A stretch of 64,000 nt of DNA from Legionella hackeliae (GTDB lineage: Bacteria > Pseudomonadota > Gammaproteobacteria > Legionellales > Legionellaceae): assembly GCF_000953655.1 (NCBI RefSeq), contig NZ_LN681225.1, positions 946,001 through 1,010,000 of the forward strand, in the 5' to 3' direction. The first letter of the stretch is position 1, and each line of letters begins with the position of its first letter. Positions 1 through 7,302 of this stretch are shown piece after piece. The notes under the pieces were generated by a model, which was given only the letters and a program-made list of their open reading frames with translations, searched no databases and was not told where the DNA came from. Position numbers and translations under genes: made by a program.

Positions 1-1026
1 TCTGAATTCTTCGACAGCATCTTGATTAATTGGTAAATTTTTTGATTTTAATTCGCGGTAGATTGCTTCAATAAACATCACTAAATTTACTTTACAGTAT
101 TGCCATTCGGTATTCGTTCTATTTGTTGCTGAAATGGCTGAAAGGCTTTTTAGAAAAGTTTCTATCGTGTTAAGAAGTGTTAACTGCGCATTCACGAGAT
201 TTTCAGTTAATTCTGTAGTATCCATTGTTGTGAATGTGAGTTTTGTATATCGAGCCCATATGTTGGCATGAAGATTAGTTAATTCTTGATAGTTTGTTTC
301 TAAGTTATGCGTGGCATTTTTAAGTTCTTTAACTAAAATTTCATGGTAGCCTACTTCATGAATGCAATTCCTTACTCTCTTTTGTGTTTCTGAAAGTACT
401 CGTTGTGAAAAGTCAGTCTTCTCTTTAAATAAGCCAAGTAATGGATGCAACACATAATCTTGTTGATGGGTATTATCCATCAGAGGAAGAGTGAACGTCT
501 TTTCAAATCTCTTTAAGCCCACTAAATAATCATTAATTTTTTCTTGAAGTGATGCGGGTGGAGGCGGAAATGAATCGTCGATGATTATTGGATGTTTATT
601 TTTTCTCTTGGTTTTCGACGGATTATTTGATGCGGATGTTGTTTGCTGCATATTAGTTGAAGATGTTTCTTTAGTGGTTAGCGCTTTAAATTGACGCACA
701 TATTGGGTTAAGTCTGATAAAGGCTGAGCATTATTTTCCAATACTGATAATTTTAGCTTCAAGTCTTCAGCTATCGACTGTTGACTGACTGCTTCGCGTA
801 ATATTTTGATAGTCTCTTTGAAAAGCAGAAGTTCGAGATTAGTGAGTTCTTCAGGGGTTGTTTGCAAAAACTCAGGACTTAAGGCGGATAGTTTAGCAGT
901 GAAAGAGGAAATTCTAGATTGTAAATCCTCAACTAGCAGAGAAAAAACAGGCATTGTTTGCAACTCATGAACTAGGTTCTGGATTTGCTCTAGTCGAAAT
1001 TGAATAATCTCGTGGTCTCGCCCCAT
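1..1026 (-). CDS. Unrecognised protein, candidate Dot/Icm effector (3' end outside window)
   Basis: An open frame runs from an ATG at 1026 leftwards off the window edge, about 342 codons without a stop, so the C-terminus is not visible. I recognise no family. The protein is mostly helical in composition. A basic linker (residues about 130-145, containing TKRKNK) is followed by a proline run (PPPPAS) and then a second helical region. The gene is separated from pheA by about 150 bases that contain a PmrA-type tandem element 50 bases before the ATG, which in Legionella marks many Dot/Icm substrates. The effector role is inferred from that element and from lack of a housekeeping family; the C-terminal secretion signal cannot be checked here. 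Confidence 0.75.
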   Translation of the reverse strand, partial: MGRDHEIIQFRLEQIQNLVHELQTMPVFSLLVEDLQSRISSFTAKLSALSPEFLQTTPEELTNLELLLFKETIKILREAVSQQSIAEDLKLKLSVLENNAQPLSDLTQYVRQFKALTTKETSSTNMQQTTSASNNPSKTKRKNKHPIIIDDSFPPPPASLQEKINDYLVGLKRFEKTFTLPLMDNTHQQDYVLHPLLGLFKEKTDFSQRVLSETQKRVRNCIHEVGYHEILVKELKNATHNLETNYQELTNLHANIWARYTKLTFTTMDTTELTENLVNAQLTLLNTIETFLKSLSAISATNRTNTEWQYCKVNLVMFIEAIYRELKSKNLPINQDAVEEFR

Positions 1027-1076
1027 TTCAACTACCTCTACACAGGCCGTTTAAAATGTGACTACCTTAGCACCAC

Positions 1077-1096
1077 AAGCTTAAGAAAATCTTAAA
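1077..1096 (-). promoter_or_regulatory. PmrA-type tandem box, candidate
   Basis: Read on the minus strand the site is TTTAAGATT, two bases, CTTAAGCTT. This fits the 9-2-9 spacing of the Legionella PmrA element (tandem cTTAATatT), with TTAAG in place of TTAAT in both halves. It ends 50 bases upstream of the ATG at 1026, the same distance as the box at 31431. Regulation by PmrA is inferred. Confidence 0.5.
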
Positions 1097-1179
1097 GAAA
1101 TGTTTCAAAAGAGAAAATTTTTTAAAGTTGACATTGATTTATTGAGCCAGTAAAAAGAGACGAAGTTATAAACTCAAGG

Positions 1180-2259
1180 TTAACCCATTGCTTGAGGATA
1201 TGAGCCTAACAAAGTCATCATTATTGAACTACTTAACAGTTCATTTAACGCTGCCTGAATAGGAGATTCCGATTGATGGCCTTCAAAATCAATAAAAAAG
1301 AGATAACTCCAATTTCTATGGCGGTAGGGGCGCGAAGCAATGGAGGTCATATTAATATTATATTTTTCAAAGGGCCTTAGTAATTGAATTAAACTGCCAG
1401 GTTCATGGGGTGTAGAGATAACTAATGAGGTTTTATCAAAGCCACTAGCTGCAGGAAGCTGCTTACCTAGAATAATAAAACGAGTTGTATTATTTGGATA
1501 ATCTTCAATATGTTGATGGGATTTTTGAAGTTTATAGATTTCAACAGCTTTATCACCGCATATCGCTGCTGATTTAGGTTCGTTCGATGCCAATTGGGCA
1601 GCAATACCATTACTCGCCACTTCTTTTAATGTCGCCTGAGGGTAATGAACAGCAAGCCAATGTTGACACTGCGCTAGTGCTTGTTGGTGGGCATAAATAA
1701 TTTCTAATGGTTCTTTAGGTGCAACACGCGCCAGATGATGACGGATGCGTAATGAAATTTCGCCACAAATTTGTAACTCACTGTTAATCAAATTATCGAG
1801 TGTGACATTAACCATCCCTGCCGTACTATTTTCAATAGGTACAACGCCGTAATGAACATTGCCGCTTTCTACTTGTTTAAATACTTCAGGGATAGAAAGT
1901 TCCGGAACCATTGTGACACTTTCACCAAAATGTTTTTCCACGGCCTGTTGAGTGAAGGTGCCCTCAGGGCCTAGGTAGGCTATAGTGAGTGGTTGTTGCA
2001 AGGCAAGACAGGCTGTCATGATATCTCGAAAAATTCGTGCTACTTCACCGTCAGGGAGGAGACTGTCATTATTCTTTGTAATGGAGCGCAGAATCTGTGC
2101 TTCACGCTCAGGGCGATAATAAATCGGAGAATGCTGTTCTTGTTTAATTTTAGCGACTGCTGAAGCAAGAGTAGCTCGCTCACGCAATAAATCAAAAAAT
2201 TTTTTATCTATCTTGTCAATTTGATTACGAATCGTTGCAAGCTTATCATTGTCATTCAT
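1180..2259 (-). CDS. pheA: Bifunctional chorismate mutase / prephenate dehydratase
   Basis: Converts chorismate to prephenate and then phenylpyruvate, the committed branch to phenylalanine. The 359 residues show the usual three parts: an AroQ chorismate mutase at residues 1-85 (IRNQIDKIDKKFFDLLRER), a prephenate dehydratase domain from about 92 (AYLGPEGTFTQQA, with PIENSTAGMV), and a C-terminal ACT regulatory domain from about 275. The Phe-binding motif normally ESRP reads ASRP here and GALV reads GSLI, so feedback control may differ from the enterobacterial enzyme. It lies 17 bases downstream of an amino-acid permease on the same strand, so the two are probably cotranscribed. The length is typical of the family. 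Confidence 0.95.
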   Translation of the reverse strand: MNDNDKLATIRNQIDKIDKKFFDLLRERATLASAVAKIKQEQHSPIYYRPEREAQILRSITKNNDSLLPDGEVARIFRDIMTACLALQQPLTIAYLGPEGTFTQQAVEKHFGESVTMVPELSIPEVFKQVESGNVHYGVVPIENSTAGMVNVTLDNLINSELQICGEISLRIRHHLARVAPKEPLEIIYAHQQALAQCQHWLAVHYPQATLKEVASNGIAAQLASNEPKSAAICGDKAVEIYKLQKSHQHIEDYPNNTTRFIILGKQLPAASGFDKTSLVISTPHEPGSLIQLLRPFEKYNINMTSIASRPYRHRNWSYLFFIDFEGHQSESPIQAALNELLSSSIMMTLLGSYPQAMG

Positions 2260-2276
2260 GCAGCACTCTTATCCTA

Positions 2277-3680
2277 TCACCCTTTTCGGTCGATTCTTTT
2301 TTTCCGTAGATATAATAATAAAGCAGGAAAAACCATAATCAAAATACCGCAGGCAAAAACCAGACGAAAATGACTGGCTCCACCCATATCCATACTGCTT
2401 TCAGGAGGAATAAAGCCAACGACCAAGGTGATAAAACAACCCGCCAGGCCTAAAATACACGTTAAATAATAACCGACATTGCCACCTGGGATTTTAAATG
2501 CGCGAGCAAGATGAGCAAATTTGTTTTTTGAACGCCAGGCTGCAATAAACATCAAAACATACATCATGATGTACAGCTCGGTACTCAAATCAGTGAATAA
2601 CCAATAAATGGCATTAACACTGGGGAATAATAAAAAACCACTGCATAGGAGGGTTACCAGGACAGCTTGTAAAATTAAAATACGCGACGCAATTCCATGT
2701 TGGTTTAAACGGTAGAGCCAATGAGGCAAGAAACCGTTATCTGCTGCCAGTAATAAACCTTTAGCAGGAGAAATAATCCAATTTACCATGCCTCCCAGAC
2801 TACCTAACAATAACAATATCACAATAAGCGGCATGAGTGCAGTGAGGTGATATGCCTGAAAGAAGTTGGTAAACGCTTGCATAACACCATCTACCAAGCT
2901 AATTTTTTCTTGTGGCAATACAAAGGCAATTGCAAGCGAGCCCAGTATCATTGTTGTTAGAATTAGAATTACAGAAAAAAACATGGCTCTTGGGAAATTA
3001 CGTTGTGGATCCCTAACATTACGAACATGCACAGCCGCAAGCTCCATTCCCAGAAAGGAGGTCATAATTGCGGTGAGCGACACCCAGGATTGGGTATCTT
3101 TCCAATGTGGGAGCAAGGTGTGTAAACCTAAATCAATGGCCAGTGGATTTCCTTTAATAAGCCAAATGACGGCAAGGAGGATAATAAATCCCATGGGTAG
3201 AATCATACCAAAAATTGCGCAAAAACTGGCAAAGGCGGCTGAGGCACGTAAGCCTGCAAGACCGAGAAACGTAAGTGACCAGAAAACAATAAGAATTACA
3301 CTAATCAAATAATATTTATTTTGTGCTAAAGCAGGATTAATCAAATAGGCGAGTGTACCTGCAATAAAGGACAAAATAGTAGGGTACCAAACCATTGTAT
3401 TAATCCACTGTAGCCATATAGTGATAAAAGCTACACCTTCCCCAAATGCATGTTTAACCCAACTGTAAACGCCACCTTCTTCTTCAGGCCAAAGGGAAGC
3501 AAGCTCAGCGGAAACCAATGCAACAGGGATAAGAAAAACTACTGCTGAAAACGCAAAAAAGAAAATTAATGATGATCCAAATAGCGCTGTGGCAGGTAAA
3601 TTACGGATACTATCAATGGCTCCGGTGATCAATAACACTAATGCAAATACAGGGATTTTTTCCGAAGACCATGCTTTCAT
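2277..3680 (-). CDS. APC-family amino acid permease/antiporter
   Basis: Inner-membrane amino acid transporter of the APC superfamily, 467 residues with about twelve hydrophobic segments and a short basic tail (LRKKRIDRK). The N-terminal segment (ITGAIDSIRNLPATALFG) and the stretch EEEGGVYSWVKHAFGEG resemble glutamate/GABA-type antiporters of this superfamily. Substrate cannot be read from the sequence. It precedes pheA by 17 bases, suggesting an operon. It is paralogous to the permease at 26773-28092: both carry the DSIRNLP motif at the N-terminus and a conserved NWII segment. The ATG at 3680 starts directly on the first membrane segment. Confidence 0.88.
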   Translation of the reverse strand: MKAWSSEKIPVFALVLLITGAIDSIRNLPATALFGSSLIFFFAFSAVVFLIPVALVSAELASLWPEEEGGVYSWVKHAFGEGVAFITIWLQWINTMVWYPTILSFIAGTLAYLINPALAQNKYYLISVILIVFWSLTFLGLAGLRASAAFASFCAIFGMILPMGFIILLAVIWLIKGNPLAIDLGLHTLLPHWKDTQSWVSLTAIMTSFLGMELAAVHVRNVRDPQRNFPRAMFFSVILILTTMILGSLAIAFVLPQEKISLVDGVMQAFTNFFQAYHLTALMPLIVILLLLGSLGGMVNWIISPAKGLLLAADNGFLPHWLYRLNQHGIASRILILQAVLVTLLCSGFLLFPSVNAIYWLFTDLSTELYIMMYVLMFIAAWRSKNKFAHLARAFKIPGGNVGYYLTCILGLAGCFITLVVGFIPPESSMDMGGASHFRLVFACGILIMVFPALLLYLRKKRIDRKG

Positions 3681-4231
3681 AAAACAGTTCCGATGAGATA
3701 GTTTGGCAAAAAGATAAGCATTATAAGGGATGAAGAAGGGTATGAAAACTAATTCTTTGCTATTTCGATGTTCAGCAAAACAAATAAGATAGCATGATAT
3801 TTTTTTAAGATTAAGTGAAACTACAATAGAAAAAATAATTTGCCGTCAAGACTATTTATTTTATTTTTTTTTCTATAAAATGGTTTCCCCACAATTCTAA
3901 ATTTTAATCTACTTATCTGTGGATAATTTTTCTTGCTCTACAGCTCTTTTTCCTTAATAAACTGTGCTCTATTCTTATAACCCTTTTAAAATAAGCCCAA
4001 TTTCGAAATTTAATACATGAACTTATCCCCAAAATTTGTGGATAACTCTGTGTGTAGTTAGTTAAAATCTCAATAATGGTCTTTTTGAATCACTCAGGCT
4101 CATAGGATTTTGACTAGATTACCAGAAGTCTAAACTTGATATCGTTGATTAAATTTTAAATATTTAGCTTGTATCTTGAATAACATTTTGTTAAATAGCA
4201 GGGCGTTATTTTAATTTAATAAGGAAATATA
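3681..4231. other. Intergenic region with DnaA-box-like sites
   Basis: About 550 AT-rich bases with no convincing gene. TGTGGATAA occurs at 3918-3926 and 4037-4045, and TTATCCCCA at 4023-4031 faces the latter, so 4023-4045 forms a near-palindrome of two facing DnaA-like 9-mers. No iteron set, GATC cluster or dnaA/gidA neighbour supports an origin here. The region must also hold promoters for the divergent genes at 3680 and 4232. Confidence 0.35.
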
Positions 4232-4624
4232 ATGTTTAGACTATTTAAGGCTTCTCTTAATACTAAAAGTATTCCTCATGCAGCTTTGCAGGTTGTTAAT
4301 CTCGCTGCATTTGGTGCTGCTACTTATGCGTTATTAACTGATCCCAATGCAACTATTGCAGAGTTTGGGTTGGATGCTGCTGTGCATTTAATCAGTTATT
4401 TTGGATTAAGCGATCCAGCATCACTTGCTTGTGAAGTAAGTGCTTCTTCCGCTAATTTAATCAGACTAGGAGCTATCTATGCGGGAGTTACTTCCGGTAG
4501 TACGTCGGCCCCTGATGTAGCCAATATGATTGATACCTTAGTTCATGGCGGCAATGCAATAGCCTCATTTATAAAAGCTGATTCCGAGCCGCAGGCAGTT
4601 GAAGTTGCTAAAAAAATGAGTTAA
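4232..4624 (+). CDS. Small hypothetical protein with hydrophobic, alanine-rich helices
   Basis: A 130-residue protein that I do not recognise. It has a short basic start (MFRLFKASLNTK), an Ala-rich hydrophobic stretch at about 18-37, two further moderately hydrophobic helices around 50-62 and 75-90, and a hydrophilic end (VEVAKKMS). It could associate with membrane, but no clear signal peptide is present. A purine-rich AATAAGGAAAT sits just before the ATG, giving a good ribosome site. Its stop overlaps the stop of the convergent yjbQ-like gene in the shared bases TTAA at 4621-4624. Confidence 0.7.
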   Translation: MFRLFKASLNTKSIPHAALQVVNLAAFGAATYALLTDPNATIAEFGLDAAVHLISYFGLSDPASLACEVSASSANLIRLGAIYAGVTSGSTSAPDVANMIDTLVHGGNAIASFIKADSEPQAVEVAKKMS

Positions 4625-5058
4625 ATCCCGTGCGCGGTGATAATAATTCGCCGTGCAGGTGCCGCATTTCGATGTTCACACAAATAAATCCCTTGCCATT
4701 GTCCAAGTGCTAGTTTTCCTTGCATTATTGGAATCATCAAACTGGCGCCCAACACCACATTTTTGATGTGTGCGGGCATGTCGTCTTCACCTTCCAAGGT
4801 ATGTCGATAAAGAGTATTATCATCAGGAATTGTTTTATTAAAATAAGATTCCAAATCCAGACGTACGTCAGTGCAAGTATTTTCACTGAGCGTTAATGAG
4901 GCGGACGTATGCTGAAGGAAAAGGTGGACGAAACCAATATTTATCTCTGGTAGTGAAGTCAGCAGGGGGGCAAGCTCAGAGGTAATAAGATGAAAACCAC
5001 GCGGTTTCGCGGCTAAGATACACTCTGTTTGCCAATAAAAAGGTTGCTTTTTATCCAT
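4621..5058 (-). CDS. yjbQ: YjbQ/UPF0047 family protein (secondary thiamine-phosphate synthase type)
   Basis: Member of the YjbQ/UPF0047 family. Visible hallmarks are FVHLFLQHTSASLTLSEN, then DMPAHIKNVVLGASL, GKLALGQWQGIYLCEHR and a closing RRIIITAHG. Some members show weak thiamine-phosphate synthase activity; the physiological role is unsettled. I place the start at the ATG at 5058 (MDKKQPFYWQ), which gives about 145 residues, close to the family norm; a frame open to 5124 would only add non-conserved residues. This start overlaps the end of bolA by 8 bases, suggesting translational coupling. AGGG lies about 12 bases upstream. Confidence 0.88.
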   Translation of the reverse strand: MDKKQPFYWQTECILAAKPRGFHLITSELAPLLTSLPEINIGFVHLFLQHTSASLTLSENTCTDVRLDLESYFNKTIPDDNTLYRHTLEGEDDMPAHIKNVVLGASLMIPIMQGKLALGQWQGIYLCEHRNAAPARRIIITAHGI

Positions 5059-5368
5059 GACGATAACCATCCCTGCAGGCAGGTGACGCTTGAGTTGTTT
5101 GATTCCGTTTATCCCATTCATCATTGGTATATAGATGTAGACTTAAAGCATGTAACCCCGTTTTTAATTCATCCGCTAATAATGCATTAATTTCGCGGTG
5201 TCGATTAATCATCGATTTACCCTTAAAGGCTTCAGAAACCATGAGTATTTTAAAATGAGTTTCAGAGCCTTCAGGTACGTGGTGTTTATGCGATTCATTG
5301 TCAACCTGTAAATAAGTACTGGTAAAATTATCTGTAATTAACTGGATGATTCGTTTTTCTCTCGACAT
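5051..5368 (-). CDS. bolA: BolA family protein
   Basis: Small BolA-like protein. Members of this family work with monothiol glutaredoxins in iron-sulfur/iron handling, and E. coli BolA also affects morphology. The conserved core is visible: a helix, then ESHKHHVPEGSETHFKILMVSEAFKGKS and the RHREINALLADEL segment, the last two being typical BolA signatures. I choose the ATG at 5368 (MSREKRI), preceded by GAGG, over a more distant start at 5380. About 15 residues follow the last conserved strand and overlap the start of yjbQ, which makes it slightly longer than usual at the C-terminus. Confidence 0.88.
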   Translation of the reverse strand: MSREKRIIQLITDNFTSTYLQVDNESHKHHVPEGSETHFKILMVSEAFKGKSMINRHREINALLADELKTGLHALSLHLYTNDEWDKRNQTTQASPACRDGYRHG

Positions 5369-5548
5369 ACACTGCCTCAAATTTTTGCAAGATAACTAAA
5401 TTATACCGAATAAAATTGGGTTTGGTTAAAATTGTTTATCAAGCAAGTATAGATAATGCAGCCTAAAAATATTTGAAATCATCTAATCAATGAATTCCTC
5501 CAATAGCTGTGATATCTTTTTTTAAATTTTAAAGATGCTTAGGGAGCA

Positions 5549-5959
5549 ATGATGAAAGAAAAAGGGTTTACACTTATTGAGTTAATGATTGTGGTGGCAA
5601 TTTTAGGTATTCTTATCTCTCTTGCTGTACCAGCTTACAGACAACACATCGTACGAGCAAAAGTGATAGAAGGATTAAATTTGGCGTCTACCGCAAAAAT
5701 TGCTGTGTCAGAAGCTGCGATAGCGAATCATGTGTTACCTTCTTCCCAGGAAGCCACAACTTATTCGAGTCCAACACCAACCGCTAATGTGAAATCAATT
5801 ACGATTGGCGACAAAGGCGTTATTACAATTACTTATACCCCTGAAGCTGGCGATGGAACATTATTGCTGACGCCGACAATGAAAGCAGATGGTGATTTAA
5901 CCTGGGCTTGTTCGGGTGGAACCCTGGAAGAAAAATATCGTCCTTATGGGTGTAAATAA
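5549..5959 (+). CDS. Type IV pilin (PilA/PilE-like major or minor pilin)
   Basis: Structural pilin exported and assembled by the type IV pilus machinery. The prepilin leader is short (MMKEKG) with the peptidase site between G and FTLIELMIVVAI; Glu5 of the mature protein is present, and the hydrophobic N-terminal helix continues to about residue 30. The globular domain ends with a C-terminal disulfide pair (WACSGG and GCK), as in other PilA-type pilins. Two adjacent ATGs (5549 and 5552) follow AGGGAG; either gives the same mature protein. L. pneumophila has pilin genes in the same letS/phosphofructokinase neighbourhood. A strong hairpin follows at 6002. Confidence 0.92.
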   Translation: MMKEKGFTLIELMIVVAILGILISLAVPAYRQHIVRAKVIEGLNLASTAKIAVSEAAIANHVLPSSQEATTYSSPTPTANVKSITIGDKGVITITYTPEAGDGTLLLTPTMKADGDLTWACSGGTLEEKYRPYGCK

Positions 5960-6001
5960 TTTACCGAGTGTCATTTACAAACAGAATATACAAACGATGC
6001 G

Positions 6002-6032
6002 TAAACATGTCGCGGTAATCGCGACATGTTTA
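6002..6032. terminator. Bidirectional terminator hairpin between pilin and phosphofructokinase genes
   Basis: Perfect 13-base inverted repeat: TAAACATGTCGCG, loop GTAAT, then its complement. It lies between two convergent genes (ends 5959 and 6047) and could terminate both, though T-tracts are short. Confidence 0.65.
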
Positions 6033-6046
6033 ATCACTCCGTTACA

Positions 6047-7282
6047 TCAAAGTTTCTGCGGAACAAGTTTATTTTGTAGACGAATATACACAGGTAAGCC
6101 ATCGTGATAGGGAGGGTACGCTTCTCCTTGAATCAGAGGTGCCAAATAACGGCGACAATGATCGGTGATCCCCATACCGTCTTCACTTATAAAATTAGCC
6201 GGCATTTTCTTTTCCTGATTGGCTACATCGGCTAAAGGAACATGGCTGATAGACCAACGATACGGTGAATCTTGCTCGCGTTTAATGATAGGCATGATCG
6301 CATTGTGTCCCTGCAATGCTAAGTCAACGGCTGCTTTACCCAGTGCATAGGCCTGATCCAAATCAACTTGGGAGGCGATATGTCTTGCTGCACGCTGTAA
6401 GTAGTCTGCTACAGCCCAATGATACTTATAACCTAATTCCGTCTTAACTAATTGAGCAATAACGGGTGCAACGCCACCTAACTGTGCATGGCCAAAGGCA
6501 TCTCTTAACCCGGCATCACTTAAAAATTGCCCTGCTTCATTGCGAATACCTTCAGAAACGACCACCACACAATATCCATATTTTTTAACGCACTCATCAA
6601 CCTTGCCTAAGAAATGTTGTTGTTTAAAAGGTACTTCAGGAAACAAAATAATGTGAGGAGGTTCTTCTGCCTTTTCACCTGCTAGACCACTGGCTGCAGC
6701 AATCCAGCCAGCATGGCGTCCCATTACTTCAAGAATAAAGACTTTGGTTGAAGATGCTGCCATGGATGCAACATCAAATCCTGCTTCCATTGTTGAAATA
6801 GCCACATACTTGGCAACAGAACCAAAACCAGGACAAGCGTCTGTAAAGGGTAAATCATTATCAACGGTTTTGGGAATGCCAATACAGGTAATCGGATAAC
6901 CCATTTCACTGCTTAATTTGGAGACTTTGTAGGCGGTATCTTGAGAGTCGCCACCACCATTATAGAAAAAATATCCAATATTATGTGCTTTAAAGACTTC
7001 AATTAAGCGCTCATACTCAGGTCCACTCTCTTTTAATTTGTAACGGCAAGAACCGAAGGCACCCGATGGAGTATGCAAAAGCTTGGCAATATCGGCATCT
7101 GTTTCTAAAGAAGTATCAATCAATAACTCATTTAAAGCGCCGATAATTCCATTTTGTGCGGCGTAGACTTTTCCGATTTGTTCCGGATGTTTACGAGCCG
7201 TTTGAATCACCCCACACGCCGATGCGTTAATAACTGCGGTAACTCCACCGGACTGGGCGTAGATTGCGTTTTTAATGGACAT
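6047..7282 (-). CDS. pfp: 6-phosphofructokinase, probably pyrophosphate-dependent
   Basis: Phosphorylates fructose 6-phosphate reversibly. The family is clear from AQSGGVTAVINASACG at the N-terminus, NGGGDSQDTAYK, the catalytic loop PKTVDNDLPF, and GRHAGWIAAASGLA. The Asp after GGG, where ATP enzymes have Gly, favours pyrophosphate as phosphoryl donor; this is inference from family rules. I start at the ATG at 7282 (MSIKNAIYAQ) because GGAG lies 5 bases before it; an upstream ATG at 7306 would overlap the letS stop. About 411 residues. The gene follows letS by 20 bases and may be transcribed with it, as in L. pneumophila. Confidence 0.92.
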   Translation of the reverse strand: MSIKNAIYAQSGGVTAVINASACGVIQTARKHPEQIGKVYAAQNGIIGALNELLIDTSLETDADIAKLLHTPSGAFGSCRYKLKESGPEYERLIEVFKAHNIGYFFYNGGGDSQDTAYKVSKLSSEMGYPITCIGIPKTVDNDLPFTDACPGFGSVAKYVAISTMEAGFDVASMAASSTKVFILEVMGRHAGWIAAASGLAGEKAEEPPHIILFPEVPFKQQHFLGKVDECVKKYGYCVVVVSEGIRNEAGQFLSDAGLRDAFGHAQLGGVAPVIAQLVKTELGYKYHWAVADYLQRAARHIASQVDLDQAYALGKAAVDLALQGHNAIMPIIKREQDSPYRWSISHVPLADVANQEKKMPANFISEDGMGITDHCRRYLAPLIQGEAYPPYHDGLPVYIRLQNKLVPQKL

Positions 7283-7302
7283 AATTTCTCCGAGGTATAA
7301 AT

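Noticed and set aside
2866-3312. 148-residue frame opposite the permease
   Set aside because: Composition is that of an antisense shadow; the permease on the other strand is certain.
3681-4231. Chromosomal origin of replication
   Set aside because: Only three DnaA-like 9-mers, no dnaA, gidA/mnmG or rpmH nearby, and no AT-rich 13-mers with regular spacing.
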